Assembly (NCBI GenBank): GCA_963931925.1
Contig: OZ007583.1
Location: forward strand, 10,273,372 to 10,337,371
Length of the DNA: 64,000 nt
Origin: Onchidella celtica
Taxonomy: Eukaryota > Mollusca > Gastropoda > Systellommatophora > Onchidiidae
Direction of reading: 5' to 3'
Numbering within the stretch: the stretch's first letter is position 1; every line of letters starts with the position of its first letter. This document shows, in pieces, positions 25,531-37,960 of the stretch. The notes under the pieces are model-generated. The model was not told the origin of the DNA, did no database searches, and saw nothing but the letters and a program-made list of their open reading frames with translations. The position numbers were made by a program, and so were the translations under genes.

Positions 25531-26449
25531 TGTCACAAATCCCAGACTGGGAGATGTAATAGTTTATGACAGGACGACAATCACGAACAAACAAGTTTAA
25601 CACTTAACAGAACAACCCATCAGACTCACACATTTATTAAACATAATTATACATATAATAGCGCAATTACATACATTATATTATTGAAATGACTGCCGTA
25701 CAACGGCCTTATTCTCACACACACTCTCCCTCGGATCCACAATCCGGTAGTTACTCCTAAAGGCACTTCGGCCTCAGCCTCTCCCTTCAGGGTCTTAATA
25801 GCACACTAGTAATTCACTGGCACCGCAGTCTCTCAATATCACATTCCTATTGTCATACCCTTAGCACTCCCCTAGCACCTCAGCAGGGCAATAACACATT
25901 ATTATTTCCATAGCCATCAACATGGCAACAACATAGTATCAGTTCACTAGCCTATCAACATGGCAACAATATAGTATCTCATTCACTCTCATATCTACGT
26001 CCCTGTCCGTGGCCTGACTGCCACGACTTTATGTGCCTCTACTGTCCTGCACTGACAGCCTCACTTCTGGCCTATGTGTGGCCTCCGGCCCTATGCTGGC
26101 CTATCACTTGTGCTCATCGAGGTGGCTCTTCGGCCCGTCCCCGACACCAGTCATAACTGGAAAGACTCTCACTAGTCTTCTCGACTGCTTCCCTTTATGT
26201 CCGCCCGATGGGCTCTTATTCACAGGTCCGATCCGTAGGACCTTCTAACTTGCAGTGATAGTAATCCAGCGCTTTCGCCTCATTCAGACTTCCACACCAC
26301 TCATACACGCACGCTTTTCCCACTTGTCTGCATGAGTTATTTTTACTCTTCCCCTTTCACGTCTTTTCCTATCCGTCTGTCGTGAGCTCTTCTTATTCTA
26401 CACCCGCTCTGTAGCAATCCCCTTAATTGCACTCACTCCACTATTGACA
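25531..26449. mobile_element. Solo LTR inside the P-like transposase
   Basis: 919 bp starting TGTCA and ending TGACA, flanked by the 5-bp direct repeat CACAG (25526-25530 and 26450-26454). These are LTR retroelement hallmarks. LTR plus one duplication copy is 924 bp, a multiple of three, and the transposase frame is the same on both sides. A minus-strand AATAAA lies at 25633-25638, so minus orientation is likely. Inside is a short duplication of ATCAACATGGCAACAA (about 25916 and 25952). No internal region or second LTR of this family is in the window. Confidence 0.88.
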
Positions 26450-27460
26450 CACAGCATGGCCAAACATCACCCCTCCACTGTAAGTCAACGAAGCTTTTAC
26501 ATAAACCTCGTCAACTAGGATGATGCATCCTCTGCTTCTCTCCTCCTGCCCATTAAATATATTTTTGAAAAAAACACTGTCCTCTGTGTTTTTTGCCGCA
26601 CGTGTTATCTTTCGAAGCGTTGTTATTGAAGGTAGCTGGAGGTGTTGCCTTAGTTCGGAGTAGAGAGCGCGCGATCTCGCGTACCATGAAAAGGCAAGGC
26701 AAAGATCATCTGCACTGTAGAGGCGAGAGTTTTTTGCTGCATTTAGTAGATTTATTTGCCGCTGAATAAATTCCTCTTTTTTGTCGTCAATAGAGGCGTC
26801 TTCAGGAATTGTCGTCACATATCGGAGGAGCTCGTCCAACTGGCTCCAAGAGGTGATGTGTCCCTTAGGAAATAACGGGTGAAATATTTGCTTCAGGCTT
26901 TGGTATGCATCAAAATGTATGCTTCGTGTGAACTGTGTGTTATCGTCTGCTGAAACAAGTTGAAAATATATAGAAAATGCGAGAACTGGCCCTTGTCTGT
27001 CCTTACTCATCGGCACAAATCTCTTTTTCTCAGTGTCACAACCGACAAGGCCATAAAGCTGTAATTTTGCTTGAAGGATTGTCAAAAAAAGAAGCCGTTG
27101 CAAACGAGTCCTGTTCCCGGAAAGTATTCATTTCATCAATATCCATTGTTCTGCGATCACTCGTAGATTTTGTTGTTGGCCGAGGATTACTGGGACGGGG
27201 AGGTATGCAAGAAGGAGGCACATTTTCAAACACTGACGGTGATACGGCCGGCACAAGATACTTGCCACGCCGAATCAAATTAACGTTAGGGGGCCAGTGA
27301 AGGGCACATACACCCATATAGTCAGTCACACTTTCAAAAGAAAGTTTATTTGGTAAGCTAGAGATCCAGTTGCGGCTCTCATCTGTTGTAACGAAATGCC
27401 GCGCAATGACCGTCCACTTGCCCGTTCGATCGGTCCACCTTCCTGATCTATTGTTCGAAG

Positions 27461-27749
27461 TTATGTCTCAGGCTACCTACGGGTAGAGCAATTATCTCTG
27501 ACCCGTCCACCTAATACCCCAGAGTCCGAGTTTGGCCACCGTAGAATCTTTGTGCACGTTTTTATGGCTCACGAATTTGAGCTAGGTAGAACGTCCCAGT
27601 TTTCCCCTCTGTAATTTTCTGTAATTTCAAGTTTCTGTATATATTCCAGAGCAAATCTGGAGTCGTGAGTCCGCTTGCGATAGACTCACTGCGAGGTCCT
27701 GCTCGTGCGAAGCAGTGTACCTGCCTGTAGAACGCAGGCGTGTATTTAC
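27461..27749. other. Flank between transposase and LINE
   Basis: No gene. The right part (27690-27750) starts with AGGTCCTGCTCGTG and resembles 29140-29205 beyond the LINE. This suggests that the LINE lies within, or between copies of, an older repeat. Confidence 0.5.
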
Positions 27750-28965
27750 AGTGTCTATTAAGTTTCATGATGGCATGCAAGCTGCAGTCAAAAGCAACGG
27801 CAGTGTTTCAGAGCCCTTTGCTGTCACAAATGGGGTAAAACAGCGTTGTGTCTTAGCCCCAACTCTGTTCAGCATCATGTTCTCTGCAATGCTACAAGAA
27901 GCCTTTAGCTCTCCTCCTCAAGGGGTAAGCATCAAGTACCGAACTGATGGCAGTCTATTCAACCTCAGGAGACTTCAGGCAAAAACCAAAACCAAAAGTA
28001 CTCAAGTCTGTGACCTACTATTTGCTGATGATTGTGCACTTCTGGCACACGATGAGGATAGCATGCAAAACTGTGTTGATAAGTTCTCTAGTCTCTGTGA
28101 CATCTTTGGCCTCACAATAAGCACAAAGAAGACGGAAGTGCTCCATCAGCCTACTCCAGACGACAAGTATCCTGTGACCCCAAATATCAAAGTCCATGAC
28201 AGTCTTCTGAAGGTGTCGGAGAACTTCACCTATCTTGGCAGTACACTGTCTTCCGCGGCTCGTGTTGATACTGAAATTCTCTCAAGAATCAGCAAAGCCA
28301 GCTCTGCATTTGGCAGGCTTCGAAAGAGAGTGTGGGATGTTGCCGGCATTCGCACAGACACTAAGCTGAAAGTGTACAATGCTGTGGTCCTTCCCACCCT
28401 TCTCTATGGAGCTGAGACCTGGACAGTGTACCAATCGCATGCCAGAAAGCTAAATCACTTTCATCTGGCCTGCCTTAGAAAGATCCTAAGGATCAAATGG
28501 CAGGATAAAATTCCAGACACTGGGGTCCTCAATCGTGCCAAGGAATTGAGCATCTTCTGCCACCTGAAAAAAATTCAGCTACGTTGGGCAGGACATGTTG
28601 TCAGAATGCCCGACTCCAGACTCCCTAAGCAAATCTTCTTCTCTGAGCTCTCCAATGGAACGAGGAATGTTGGGGCCCCAAAGAGACGTTACAAAGACAC
28701 TCTCAAGCAATCACTGAAGGCCTTTGCCATTGATGTGAGTGAGTGGGAAAAGCTCTCGCTTGATCGTGCAAATTGGAGGGCGGCCCTTACCAGAGGCAGC
28801 AAAGCATGGGAAGCTGACAGAGTCCAGCAGGCTATCAAAAAAAGAGAACGGCGCAAGAAAAGGCCCAGTGGTACTGAACCAACGGAGCACTCTTGTCATT
28901 TATGCGGAAGGGTCTGCAGGGCAGAAATAGGACTTATCAGTCACATGAGAAGCCATAAGTCATGA
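27750..28965 (+). pseudogene. LINE reverse transcriptase, C-terminal fragment with C2H2 finger
   Basis: The open frame runs from 27715 (416 codons), but LINE-like sequence starts near 27750, so the Met is a chance start in flanking DNA. Visible are a VKQ-C motif (residues 41-45) in which the usual Gly is Arg, the polymerase active site FADD (residues 103-106), the thumb and connection region with YLGST and AETW, and a GHVVRM segment. At the very end is a C2H2-type finger (Cys394, Cys397, His410, His414). Because the N-terminal half of the polymerase and the endonuclease are missing, it is inactive despite the intact frame. The long intact frame suggests the insertion is not old. Confidence 0.85.
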
Positions 28966-29107
28966 AAGAACAGTCTTTCCATTCTGTCCTCTGTGTCCTT
29001 TAGTTCTCTTTATTGTCCATGTGTTGAAATTCTCAACAATTTCTGTTCTTTATTCCTCTGGTGTTGTTAAGGTCATCATCATACCTGATGGACAAACTAT
29101 TATTATT
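27750..29107 (+). mobile_element. 5'-truncated non-LTR retrotransposon (LINE)
   Basis: It consists of the C-terminal part of a LINE reverse transcriptase (27750-28965), a roughly 140-bp 3' untranslated region and a short (ATT)n end at about 29098-29107. The endonuclease and the first reverse transcriptase motifs are missing, as is usual for 5'-truncated insertions. Clade is uncertain. The C-terminal style resembles RTE- or L2/CR1-like LINEs, but I cannot separate them by eye. Clean target duplications were not found. Confidence 0.82.
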
Positions 29108-30986
29108 AAGGCCTGTATTAAAATTTAGCTCGTGTCGAGAGCGAGGTCCTGCTCACGTAGAGTGGTGAACTGTCTGTCGTTCTTATTGTAGGACACAGAC
29201 GTATATTAACATAGCCTATACGGTGTGTTAAGTTAGCTCGTGTATAGAGCGTTTATGACTTTCAAGTTCGCGTAGGACTTAGTCATAGTAAATCACTTTA
29301 TTTCTTGCTTTGTCAAAGCACGAAATAAGCTCAGTTAGAGCGGCGTGTGAGTCTAAGCTTAAAGTTAAAGTTAGCTCATGTACGCGGTGCATATATTGCA
29401 CATATCTTAAGTTCTTAAGGAACTCGTTAATTTCCAGTGTTGTACTCGCTTTTTGTGGCAGTGTTAGACCTGTAAGTCTCAACGTGACCAGGCAGGCTTC
29501 TGTCCGCGTGTAGAGCATTGTACCCGGCGTGTCTGTTAATTGTGCAGAACAGCGGGAAGGCTAGAGGCCAAGACCATAAAGTAACCACCTTAAAGTATTT
29601 TAAAGTATCCTGTGCATATTGTTAGGACATTTTGATCCTTTTGTGTATCCTGTGACTGTGACCAGAGCCTTAACAGGACATTAGTTACATACTAGTAGTC
29701 ATCTTGTGGATGTGGACAGTGCTTTTTATGTGGAGTAAGGACATATTTGCAATTGAGTGTATCCTGTAGTGAATTTAAGAGAACATTATCTTGTGGAGTC
29801 CAGTTTCCCAAGAGACCGGACATTCTTCGGTTTAGGACCATCATCGTCAAGTTTACAGATTCAAAATATAGGACAAGTTTAAGTAACATTTTAGTTAGAG
29901 TAATTATTGGAAGAGTGTGGATATATCCTGTGTGAAACGTTCTTTGAGTGCAGAGCTGGTGAGATATACAACTACCTTTTTATCTATGTTTTAGTGTAAC
30001 TTACTATAATCCATTTTATTGTCATTTCATTGCATTAATCAGAAACCTTTTCTTTCAGGGTAATTAGCTTAGCTGTGGTTAAACGCATTATCTTTTGATC
30101 ATTGTTACTATATCTGTGTGAAATATTTGTCCATCCTTTCTGTCACGTTATTTAGACTATTTTACTAACATTAATTAAGCCCCCATCCCACGTGTCCCAA
30201 TAACTTTATTGTGTGTATAACTGTAAAGCACTTGTTTCCACTGGTGTGTTATAGTCACTCATAGGCTGGAACATCCCAAGGTTGCAAACCGCATTTGCAG
30301 TACCATTGTCTGCACCTGCGCTTTGTGACATCTGTGCCTTTTGGAAACCCATACACGGTTACATTTTTATCGTCCTTTTGCTGGCTGTCGTTGCCAGTCT
30401 TGCAGCCATATACGGAGCATTTTCCGTCCCATATTTATTTTACTAGACCACTCACTACTCACTTGTTGCTTCGAGTCAAATCACAACTAACTCCTTTGTT
30501 GCTTGCTTCTAACACTCACAGTCACAGTCATTAAAACACACAGTCAGAATATCATATAAAATCCGCTATTTTATAACCTAGAAATAATTATGCACATAAA
30601 TCATTTTAAAAGAAAGTATTCTCATTACCGACAACTAAGACCATTTCTAAATTTATTCAACGGTGCCACAGTAGACAAAGCACATTCGTGATTCGCGGTT
30701 CCCTTTACGATGACATGCAGAAGCGAGATATTATGCACAACTTCGTCTTATGTTATTCTTGAAAAAAAACAGTCACATTGAGCGTTTAATTGGTCTCGTT
30801 TTTATAATTGTCGGCAATCAGACTACTTACCAAAAATCAATAAAGTTATTTAAATCCACTAAAGCACAGGTTTTGCATAAACGGTTATGAGAGAAACATC
30901 AGACACTCGGACAATGCATCCATGCGCGTGCAGTTAACTACTGTATGTAAGTGCCGGTCAGCGGGTCAGTTACACGGCTGGCTAGC
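29108..30986. other. Gene-free stretch with diverged internal repeats
   Basis: Phrases such as TTAGCTCGTGT and GAGCGAGGTCCTGCTC recur (around 29128, 29232, 29370), one of them shared with the left flank of the LINE. This suggests an old, degenerate repeat. No coding signal seen. Confidence 0.5.
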
Positions 30987-31042
30987 CTACCAAATTGACC
31001 TACTTTTCTCGGGTGCACGGTCTGTCTACCTAGTAGGCCTTG
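30987..31042 (+). repeat. 56-bp dispersed repeat, copy 2
   Basis: It matches the reverse complement of 22217-22272 with a few mismatches. It is embedded in unique-looking sequence. Confidence 0.75.
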
Positions 31043-34000
31043 CGTACACCCCAATGCATGACCGAGAAGAACCCTTCTTTCCCCGCCCCGGTCTTTCAGA
31101 ACAGCGAAATCCATGCTTTTGCTGATCAGTTTCTCAGTTCTCGGAGAGGGGGGGGGGGGGTGAGGGGAAAAAAAAGGAAAAGTTACTGCCGCACACTAAC
31201 CCAAATGAGCCGGCGCTGCAAAAATTTGGAAAATAAATATTTATAGGGCCATAGCACACATCAGGCGAAATGATTTGATAACGGTACACAGGTTGCAACT
31301 TTTGTCAACGATAAGCAGTGATTTTTTTATTTTTTTTAATAACAGCTGTGCCAGTTCAAAGCTGGTTGCAGTACGTAGGCCGTAGTGTAGTAGTAGTAAT
31401 GTGTGTTTTAATAAGTCACTCTTCGCTCTTTTGTGTTTCCACCTTTGCCAACACCTTCCTGTACTTCCACGGTCCTGGCTTGTACAGTTAACACAGGTAT
31501 GTAACACCCATAAAGTACACGGCGAAAACAACAACAACGCAGATTCGCCCCCCCCCCTCCCCAAACAAACAAAAAGTGGGAAAAAATTGGTTTTGCGTAG
31601 TCTTAGATCGCTTGTGACCTGCTGAAAATCTAGTTCAGCCGCGAGCGACGATAGTTTGGACCATTGGGAAGTGGACAACACAGCGACCTGACTGACTGCA
31701 CTGCGGGCATTCCGCTACGGGTTTGACCTACCACCGAGATTATGCTGAAACCGTCCGCCGAGGTTGAAACGCTTTAGTACTGCAACCATAATACCTGTAT
31801 GCCCCCTTTACTTATATATTGCCATGCACTGTTAACCACTAGGTCTGTACAAACTGATCAAATGGCTTAAGATAAAATCACATTATGACCTACACTGATT
31901 TTATTGCTGTACCACGTCATAGCATTCTTTGTGTTTGGGGTGAGGTTTGTAAGGGGGGGGGGGATGATCAAACATGCAACTTTGATGTTTGTTCTGTTAA
32001 CTGTGGTATTTATTTACTTGTCTTAATGTTTTTGACTGGGTGGGCAATCTGATCCGAAAGTCCCCTCTCTGTGCCAGATATTATGTTGTTGTCAGGAACT
32101 GAAGAACGGCAACTCCTGTTTAGTTAAAATTATTGAGCTTCAGGAGGTTTACCCATGCGTTATTACTGAAGACTAAACACCAGCAGGCAGGCTGTACCCT
32201 ACTAAATAATATTGGAATGAAAACCAATGGAGCGTCATTGTGTTGGTGTTATTGTGTGTAGATATGATATTGGATGCACAAAATGCATGAAATCTGACGG
32301 AATAAAAATGAATTGTGTTGGTCATGTCTTTTACTACTTTTGGAGACCGAGCTAGATATTTTCATAATGTATTAAGTGGAATTTAAACAATTAAATCAAA
32401 ACTTCCAAAGTTCTCCGTAACCACCAGATAAGTATAGTCATCTTTCTCAACTTTTATGATTTAGAATTTTTATTATTTTTAAAATCATTTTTATGTGCAT
32501 TTTCGCTTGTAATTGTATTCTTTTTTGATGACTGTCGTAACATTTGACGTATTGTGGTTTTTTGCGTTGTTTTTGTTTGTTTTGTTCCGGCGGCAGGCTG
32601 AGCCCAGCTCACCAATACGGTATTTATCTTTTATCGTTCCTGTGGTTGTCATTTTTATTGTTCAGCTAAGATAATGTACATTGCTGGACAAAATTTGGAG
32701 CTGGGGAAAGGAAGAAACGAAAAATAAAATGTCATGAATGCGCAAACAGTCGGGATGAAGGCCTTTTATAAAGTCATATCCCAGCTACTGTGAACACCAT
32801 ACTTGACCAAGCAGTAACAAAATCCCTTTAGTCTGCTAGTAGGCCATTACTGAGTACAGCTGACCGCCTTTCGCTATCGACCGACCACGGTACGGTACGA
32901 ACGGCAAGCTGGCCTGGGAAGGCCACTGTGGACTCATTTTGCAGATAAATTTGTTTTCATCGATTCTTTTAAATGGTACACTTTGTCTTCGCACAATGTA
33001 CTTTCGTAACCTTTACCAACAGATTGAATGATCGAGAGGCCACTGGAACAGCCGTGCAGGCAAATTTCAGCCTCCCATAATTATTTTTATATCGTATTTA
33101 AAAGCAGAAACATCAAGAAATGGTTTATTTACTCGAATACATGATGATAATCAGAATCGCCTCTATGTAAATGTGCGCCTTTGAGTATCACGGGAGAGAT
33201 TCACATCAGAGCATGCCAAGGCCATACAAGTCATACCCGCCCGCCCATGTATTACATAGACACAACGTGGTTTCCTCGCAGAGCATCGGTCCAGTGCGAA
33301 TCAGCCCGAACTCGTACAGTATGAATTTGGTGTGTGTTTGTGTGGTGTCGGCCATGGCGACCGGCAAAGTTGTAATGCCGTAATTGTCTGGACCATTGGA
33401 ATGTGTTACGTTTTCAAAGTGGAGCAGAATAGCTAAGGCATTTGGATTTGAGAAGTCGGTTTTCTTGCAGGCGTTGTTCATGGTGAATGTAAACAGTTTG
33501 TTTTTTTCGTGTATGCCGTGACCATCAAGGCCAGGTGATACAACTTAGTATGTCACGTCACCAGGTAAGGCACTGGAATATATTGATGATGCACACGTGA
33601 CAAGTCTTGACCTACTCATGTATAACCTAGACTACGACTCAGAAATACCTTTTACTTATTTATTTACATTATTTATTTTTGGTTTGGGGGCTGGGGATTC
33701 CAGACTGCTTTCTTATTGTCGTTAGAGTACTTTGTTTCACCAAAAATTTCTCCTCAACTCTCTCCGTCCTTATATTCTAAAGTATATTATTATATTTCAC
33801 CCATATTTTCTCTTCTCATCATTCATTTATATTGCCCCATGCACTTGAGTCCCTCGTTTTTTGTTGTTTTTTTTTTGGCTGTCATTGTCATTTTACTTTC
33901 ATACTTTCTTGGTGCTTTTTTTGTTGTTTTTGTATTTCCAGTTCTTTTGGATAATTGTATCTGAAATTAGCATAGAACTCTTGGGCATTGGAGAATTGAA

Positions 34001-37000
34001 TTTAAAATCTGTCGTTATTGCCTGTCTTGCACAGTATTTTTACCCTGATACAAATTTGCACCGAAGACACCTCAAATAAGACAGTGTTTTTTTTAGGGGG
34101 GGTTGGGTAAAGATCAGGGAGAGAAGGTTAACTGTGCCATTTAAGATGCAGCTCCACTACTAGGTGGTACTAGGTGCAGCTCCATTTAGCTTTGTATTAG
34201 CCGTGTTCTTCCTTGCGAACTCGGACCTCCAAAAGTCTGTAGAGAAAATCCACTTTTTATTGTATAATGCAATCCTTTTCAAGAGACAATAGTAAGCCAC
34301 TGAAGCGAAGAGCGACAAGGACTACTGTATTATCATCAGCCATTTTTGCATTGTTTGCGAACTGCTTCTTCTCATAATTTAGTACTGCAAAGTGCAAAGC
34401 ATGCGGTCAATGATACTTTAACTTGAGAAGATTCACACTGCAAGCAAGGGTGATGGTAGGGAACCACAGACGGTGAACATGGCGGCCAATCAGTGCAAGT
34501 TTTTTTTCTCTATAGTGGATGAAGGTCACGCTGATCATAATTTAGATGGTTACTAAAAAAGTGGGAACCTGATGAAACAGACACATTGTATCAGCGTACT
34601 GTACATTATACATGTACCTGTCTAGCCAGTGCCCCCCTCCCCTTCTTTTTGAAGAGAGTGATTATCTTGGGGGTCATGTTTATCAGTATGGTAGTGCAGC
34701 ATGTACACAGGATGGATAATTTGCCTCGCTCGGCCAGCTGCAACCTTCACACTCCGCTGGTCCACTACACTTGTTTCCTCCTAGTGCGGGCCTGTTCAAC
34801 GGCCATGTGGAAATCGAGTGCATGAAGTCGGTCCGCAGTACCTGATTTAACCGTGAAAAATAAACTAGGGCGGACGATCTTTATGTCAATCTGACATCTA
34901 GGATGTTATGTAATGGATTGCTTAAGGTGGGATCCGACATCACGGTTGGTGACTCCAGGCAGGAAGAGCCACTACCACACACACACACACACACAAAAAG
35001 TGGATAAAGGTGACCTTGAGTCAGAAGTAATTCTTGTTTTCACGTGTCTAAGCTGAAACTTGTGGACTGGTTTTATAAGTTTGTACTATACTGTATTCAG
35101 ACAAGTTAATTCAAGAATTATGGCTAAGGGAGTAGCATAAAATAGAATGACGTTTCACACAAGAATGATTTGCCTTGATTGCCAAATTCAGCCATATATT
35201 ATCATAAATAAATACGGACAATTTATCATCCCTCATGAAAATGATTGTACAGTGTATTCAATATCACGAGAGACAAAAACGCATCTTATGAGGCTATGAT
35301 AGTATGAATAAAATAGAAACTTGATCCTCCAATTATTTTAAATTCGGTTTAATCTCATCCACAGGCAAAGTAAGACACGGATGTTCTACTCAATAAAATG
35401 CAAAACAGCCGAAATTTAAGCCAACCTGTCATCTGTTGTATTCTTTAATTAAGCATATTTGGTTGTTTTATTCTAGCTCGGTCGTGGAGTGAAAGGCAAA
35501 ATACGATATGTATCTGTGCAGGTAACATTGAGAGTTGTTATTTTAGGCGACTTCCCTGAAGCCGTATTATTGTTAGCTCTTCCTAATTATCATAAACTGG
35601 GTCAACCAAGATAATGTCAGCCATCCTGTGATTATTGGCATCTACTGAAACATAAATGAAAGTTATATGAAATAATGTACCCCTCCTTTGAAAAGTGTCA
35701 AATCATGAATGCCTGTTAAAATTGGCAGGCGACATTAACTTTCATTGAAATAATTATTTTGGTACTGTAGGGCGGGGAAGGCGTGGAACATATGAATATT
35801 TACAGCAATGTAATGAGAAACTGAACCCCGTCAATCAGTTTTATCAATAGGAAGCCCAGCAGTGATAATAATTATGAAACTATCTTTTTTACCCAATCCT
35901 GTAATGTGAAGAAGCAGAACTTAGGATATTTTCAGATCTCTAAGCGGTGACGTTAGGTAAGATTCCCTGACCAGAATAAAATGGGACAGGTTTCATCTCG
36001 TGTTATCTGGTATAAAATGATCACCTATGATAATTCAGGTGTTTGGCGGCAGTTTTACTTGGTAGGTGAACAAATAGATTAATCACACAGGTACCCATAT
36101 AGAGTTAACAATCAAATTACTCTGACACATGCACCAGGCAGGAGACATCCGCTTTGGTATTACTCATATGTGGAGAGAGAGAGAGAGAGAGAGAGTGAGA
36201 GATTTTCAGATACATCTACCGGTGTTTGTCAGAAAGACAGACAGCTGCTCCTAGACATGGAAAATTGACCCATTGCAGTCTTTGTGTATGGTGGCGATTT
36301 GACCTGCTGGTAAAGCAAATGTGCAAAATCGCGAATTATCCCCATATTATAACTTGTTCATTACGCGATACGTGTCTTGCAAAGTTATGGACCTTGACAA
36401 GTTTTCATCCCACTTCACCCAGAAACGATTACATTCGCAATGCACAGACCATAGTTAAAGTCAGTTTATCTGGGACTGTATTTATAAGACACATGTTAAC
36501 GAGAATCCAGACTCTAGGCATTTTTGCTGCATTCAAAACATTATTGTCTTGTGCACCAGCCATTTGGCCAACGTTTAATGCTTGTCAAGTGCAAAGTTGA
36601 GCATTAGCGGGCACCATGAAAACTTCCGAATCATAAGAACAAGAACAATGTGAAAAGAATGAGGGAAAATCAAAATTAATGCCCGTTGAACTGTAACAAG
36701 ACGCCCCAGCATTTCTTGTTTTATATTTTTACCAGCCTCGGAATGAGGGATCTGTTTGTCTGAACGTAAATGTTCACTTTTGAATTTTATTGGGTTATTA
36801 ATGTTTTAAAATTGGTTTCCCTACTGATGGTTTTTAGTGCGAGTCTAGTCAGCGTCTACAGAGCATCTACGCTTTCTGTTGGAAACACTGACCTCAAGAA
36901 CACCATGTACCATTGCCTCATCGTCGGTTTCCTCGGACTCAATTCATTAATGCCCCGTCGTGCCTGTATGTCGATTCCGAATGACACGAAGCAGTGTCTC

Positions 37001-37753
37001 AATCATCCAATGTAGTGCTCGGCAGTTTTATTGTTACTGGAACGTGTGCTTCCTCATTCCCTTCCCTGTCAAAACACAGGAAGAATTCCTAACACTTTGC
37101 GCAGTGAGATTTAACCGCCTTGGTAGTGTGAGTTTCTGAAGTAAGTCTCTGTAAAATGGCTAGCAAATTATTCTATTCGGACTAGAATTTATTTTTTATT
37201 GATTTTAAAGGCAACGAGTGTAATTTTTCATTATTAGTGATAGAGAGGGAGGGGGGAAAAGCGATAGAAAATTTGTAGTGGCATCTTCCGCAATTATTTC
37301 TATTGACGAACGATTTCTGCGACGCCACAGTGGATGACAAAAACTGACAATAACACTTAATCAGATATACGATGAGCCCCAACAGAAACTCCGTGTTTTT
37401 CTCTCACATTGACAAAAATACACTTGAAAGATCGCAAAAAGAGACAATTAAAAGAAATACAAGAAACACATAAACGCCACACATAAATGACACCAACAAC
37501 ATAAAAACCCGCAGCCTATTTGAATAGTATTCCTCTGGGGGAAATCCTCCCTTCTGCACATGCCTCCCCCACCCCCACACACAGCGTTATGTAAGGCGGT
37601 CTGCGATTGGCTGAGTCCTGTTGCCCGTGTTCCTCAAGGTCCGTGAGGTCATATCGAGGTCAGTAGACCAAACCGCTGGAGCGGCGTGTTGTGCCCACTT
37701 TTCCTTAGGTTTGACCACGCTGCTGTTGGTCATTAATGGCGTTGGTGGTGGCA
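31043..37753. other. Gene-free stretch with simple repeats
   Basis: No gene recognised. It contains poly-G at 31147-31160 and 31952-31962, poly-C near 31549, (CA)n at 34975-34996 and (GA)n at 36174-36197. The longest open frames (for example 36226-36600) have no domain-like features. Confidence 0.55.
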
Positions 37754-37960
37754 GCGATAGGCCTAGCAGTAATGCTGGAGGTGATTATTGTCTGTTGAAT
37801 ATTTGAAATGGTTGTATCCCGATACAAATATTGTCTGCATTAAGGTTTGATGGTTAATGGTATTGTGTTGTCCCATCACCCTGGCTGTGTAAATCAAGTG
37901 TACGAAGATGGATTTTGTACATTTTTACTCATGAACTGATTTTCCATATTATACTAATCG
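37754..37960 (+). repeat. 207-bp inverted repeat, left arm
   Basis: This arm is about 92% identical by eye to the reverse complement of 38816-39021, with only single-base changes and one or two 1-bp gaps. Similarity stops abruptly at both edges. The arms are separated by 855 bp. Confidence 0.88.

Larger units (their letters stand above)
22731..27460 (-). pseudogene. P-element/THAP9-like transposase, decayed and split by two insertions
   Basis: A DNA transposase of the P-element/THAP9 type reads leftward. The N-terminal piece (about 27460-27036) resembles the second half of a THAP zinc finger, with the C-x2-H pair in VCALHW and a downstream LVPAVSPSVF segment. The first Cys pair is not seen. 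The next piece (27103-26450) has IILVDEVYVKASLTYSGGVM, characteristic of the family. The reading frame is then cut by a solo LTR and resumes in the same phase at 25525. The following part has LMYDPVHILKNIRNN. A frameshift near 24640 leads into the piece with ADLERHFAHFRRSAG, which stops in a hAT-type insertion at 24115. The last 45 or so codons lie beyond that insertion (22868-22731, ending TAA) in another frame. With at least three frame changes it cannot make a transposase. Terminal repeats of the parent element were not found. Confidence 0.85.

Noticed and set aside
25547..26452. Possible intron in the transposase (GT...AG near the edges)
   Set aside because: A solo LTR with TGTCA/TGACA ends and CACAG duplications explains the interval exactly and leaves the frame in phase.
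36226..36600. 124-codon open frame
   Set aside because: No domain, no splice sites, and its length is unsurprising in 64 kb of non-coding sequence.
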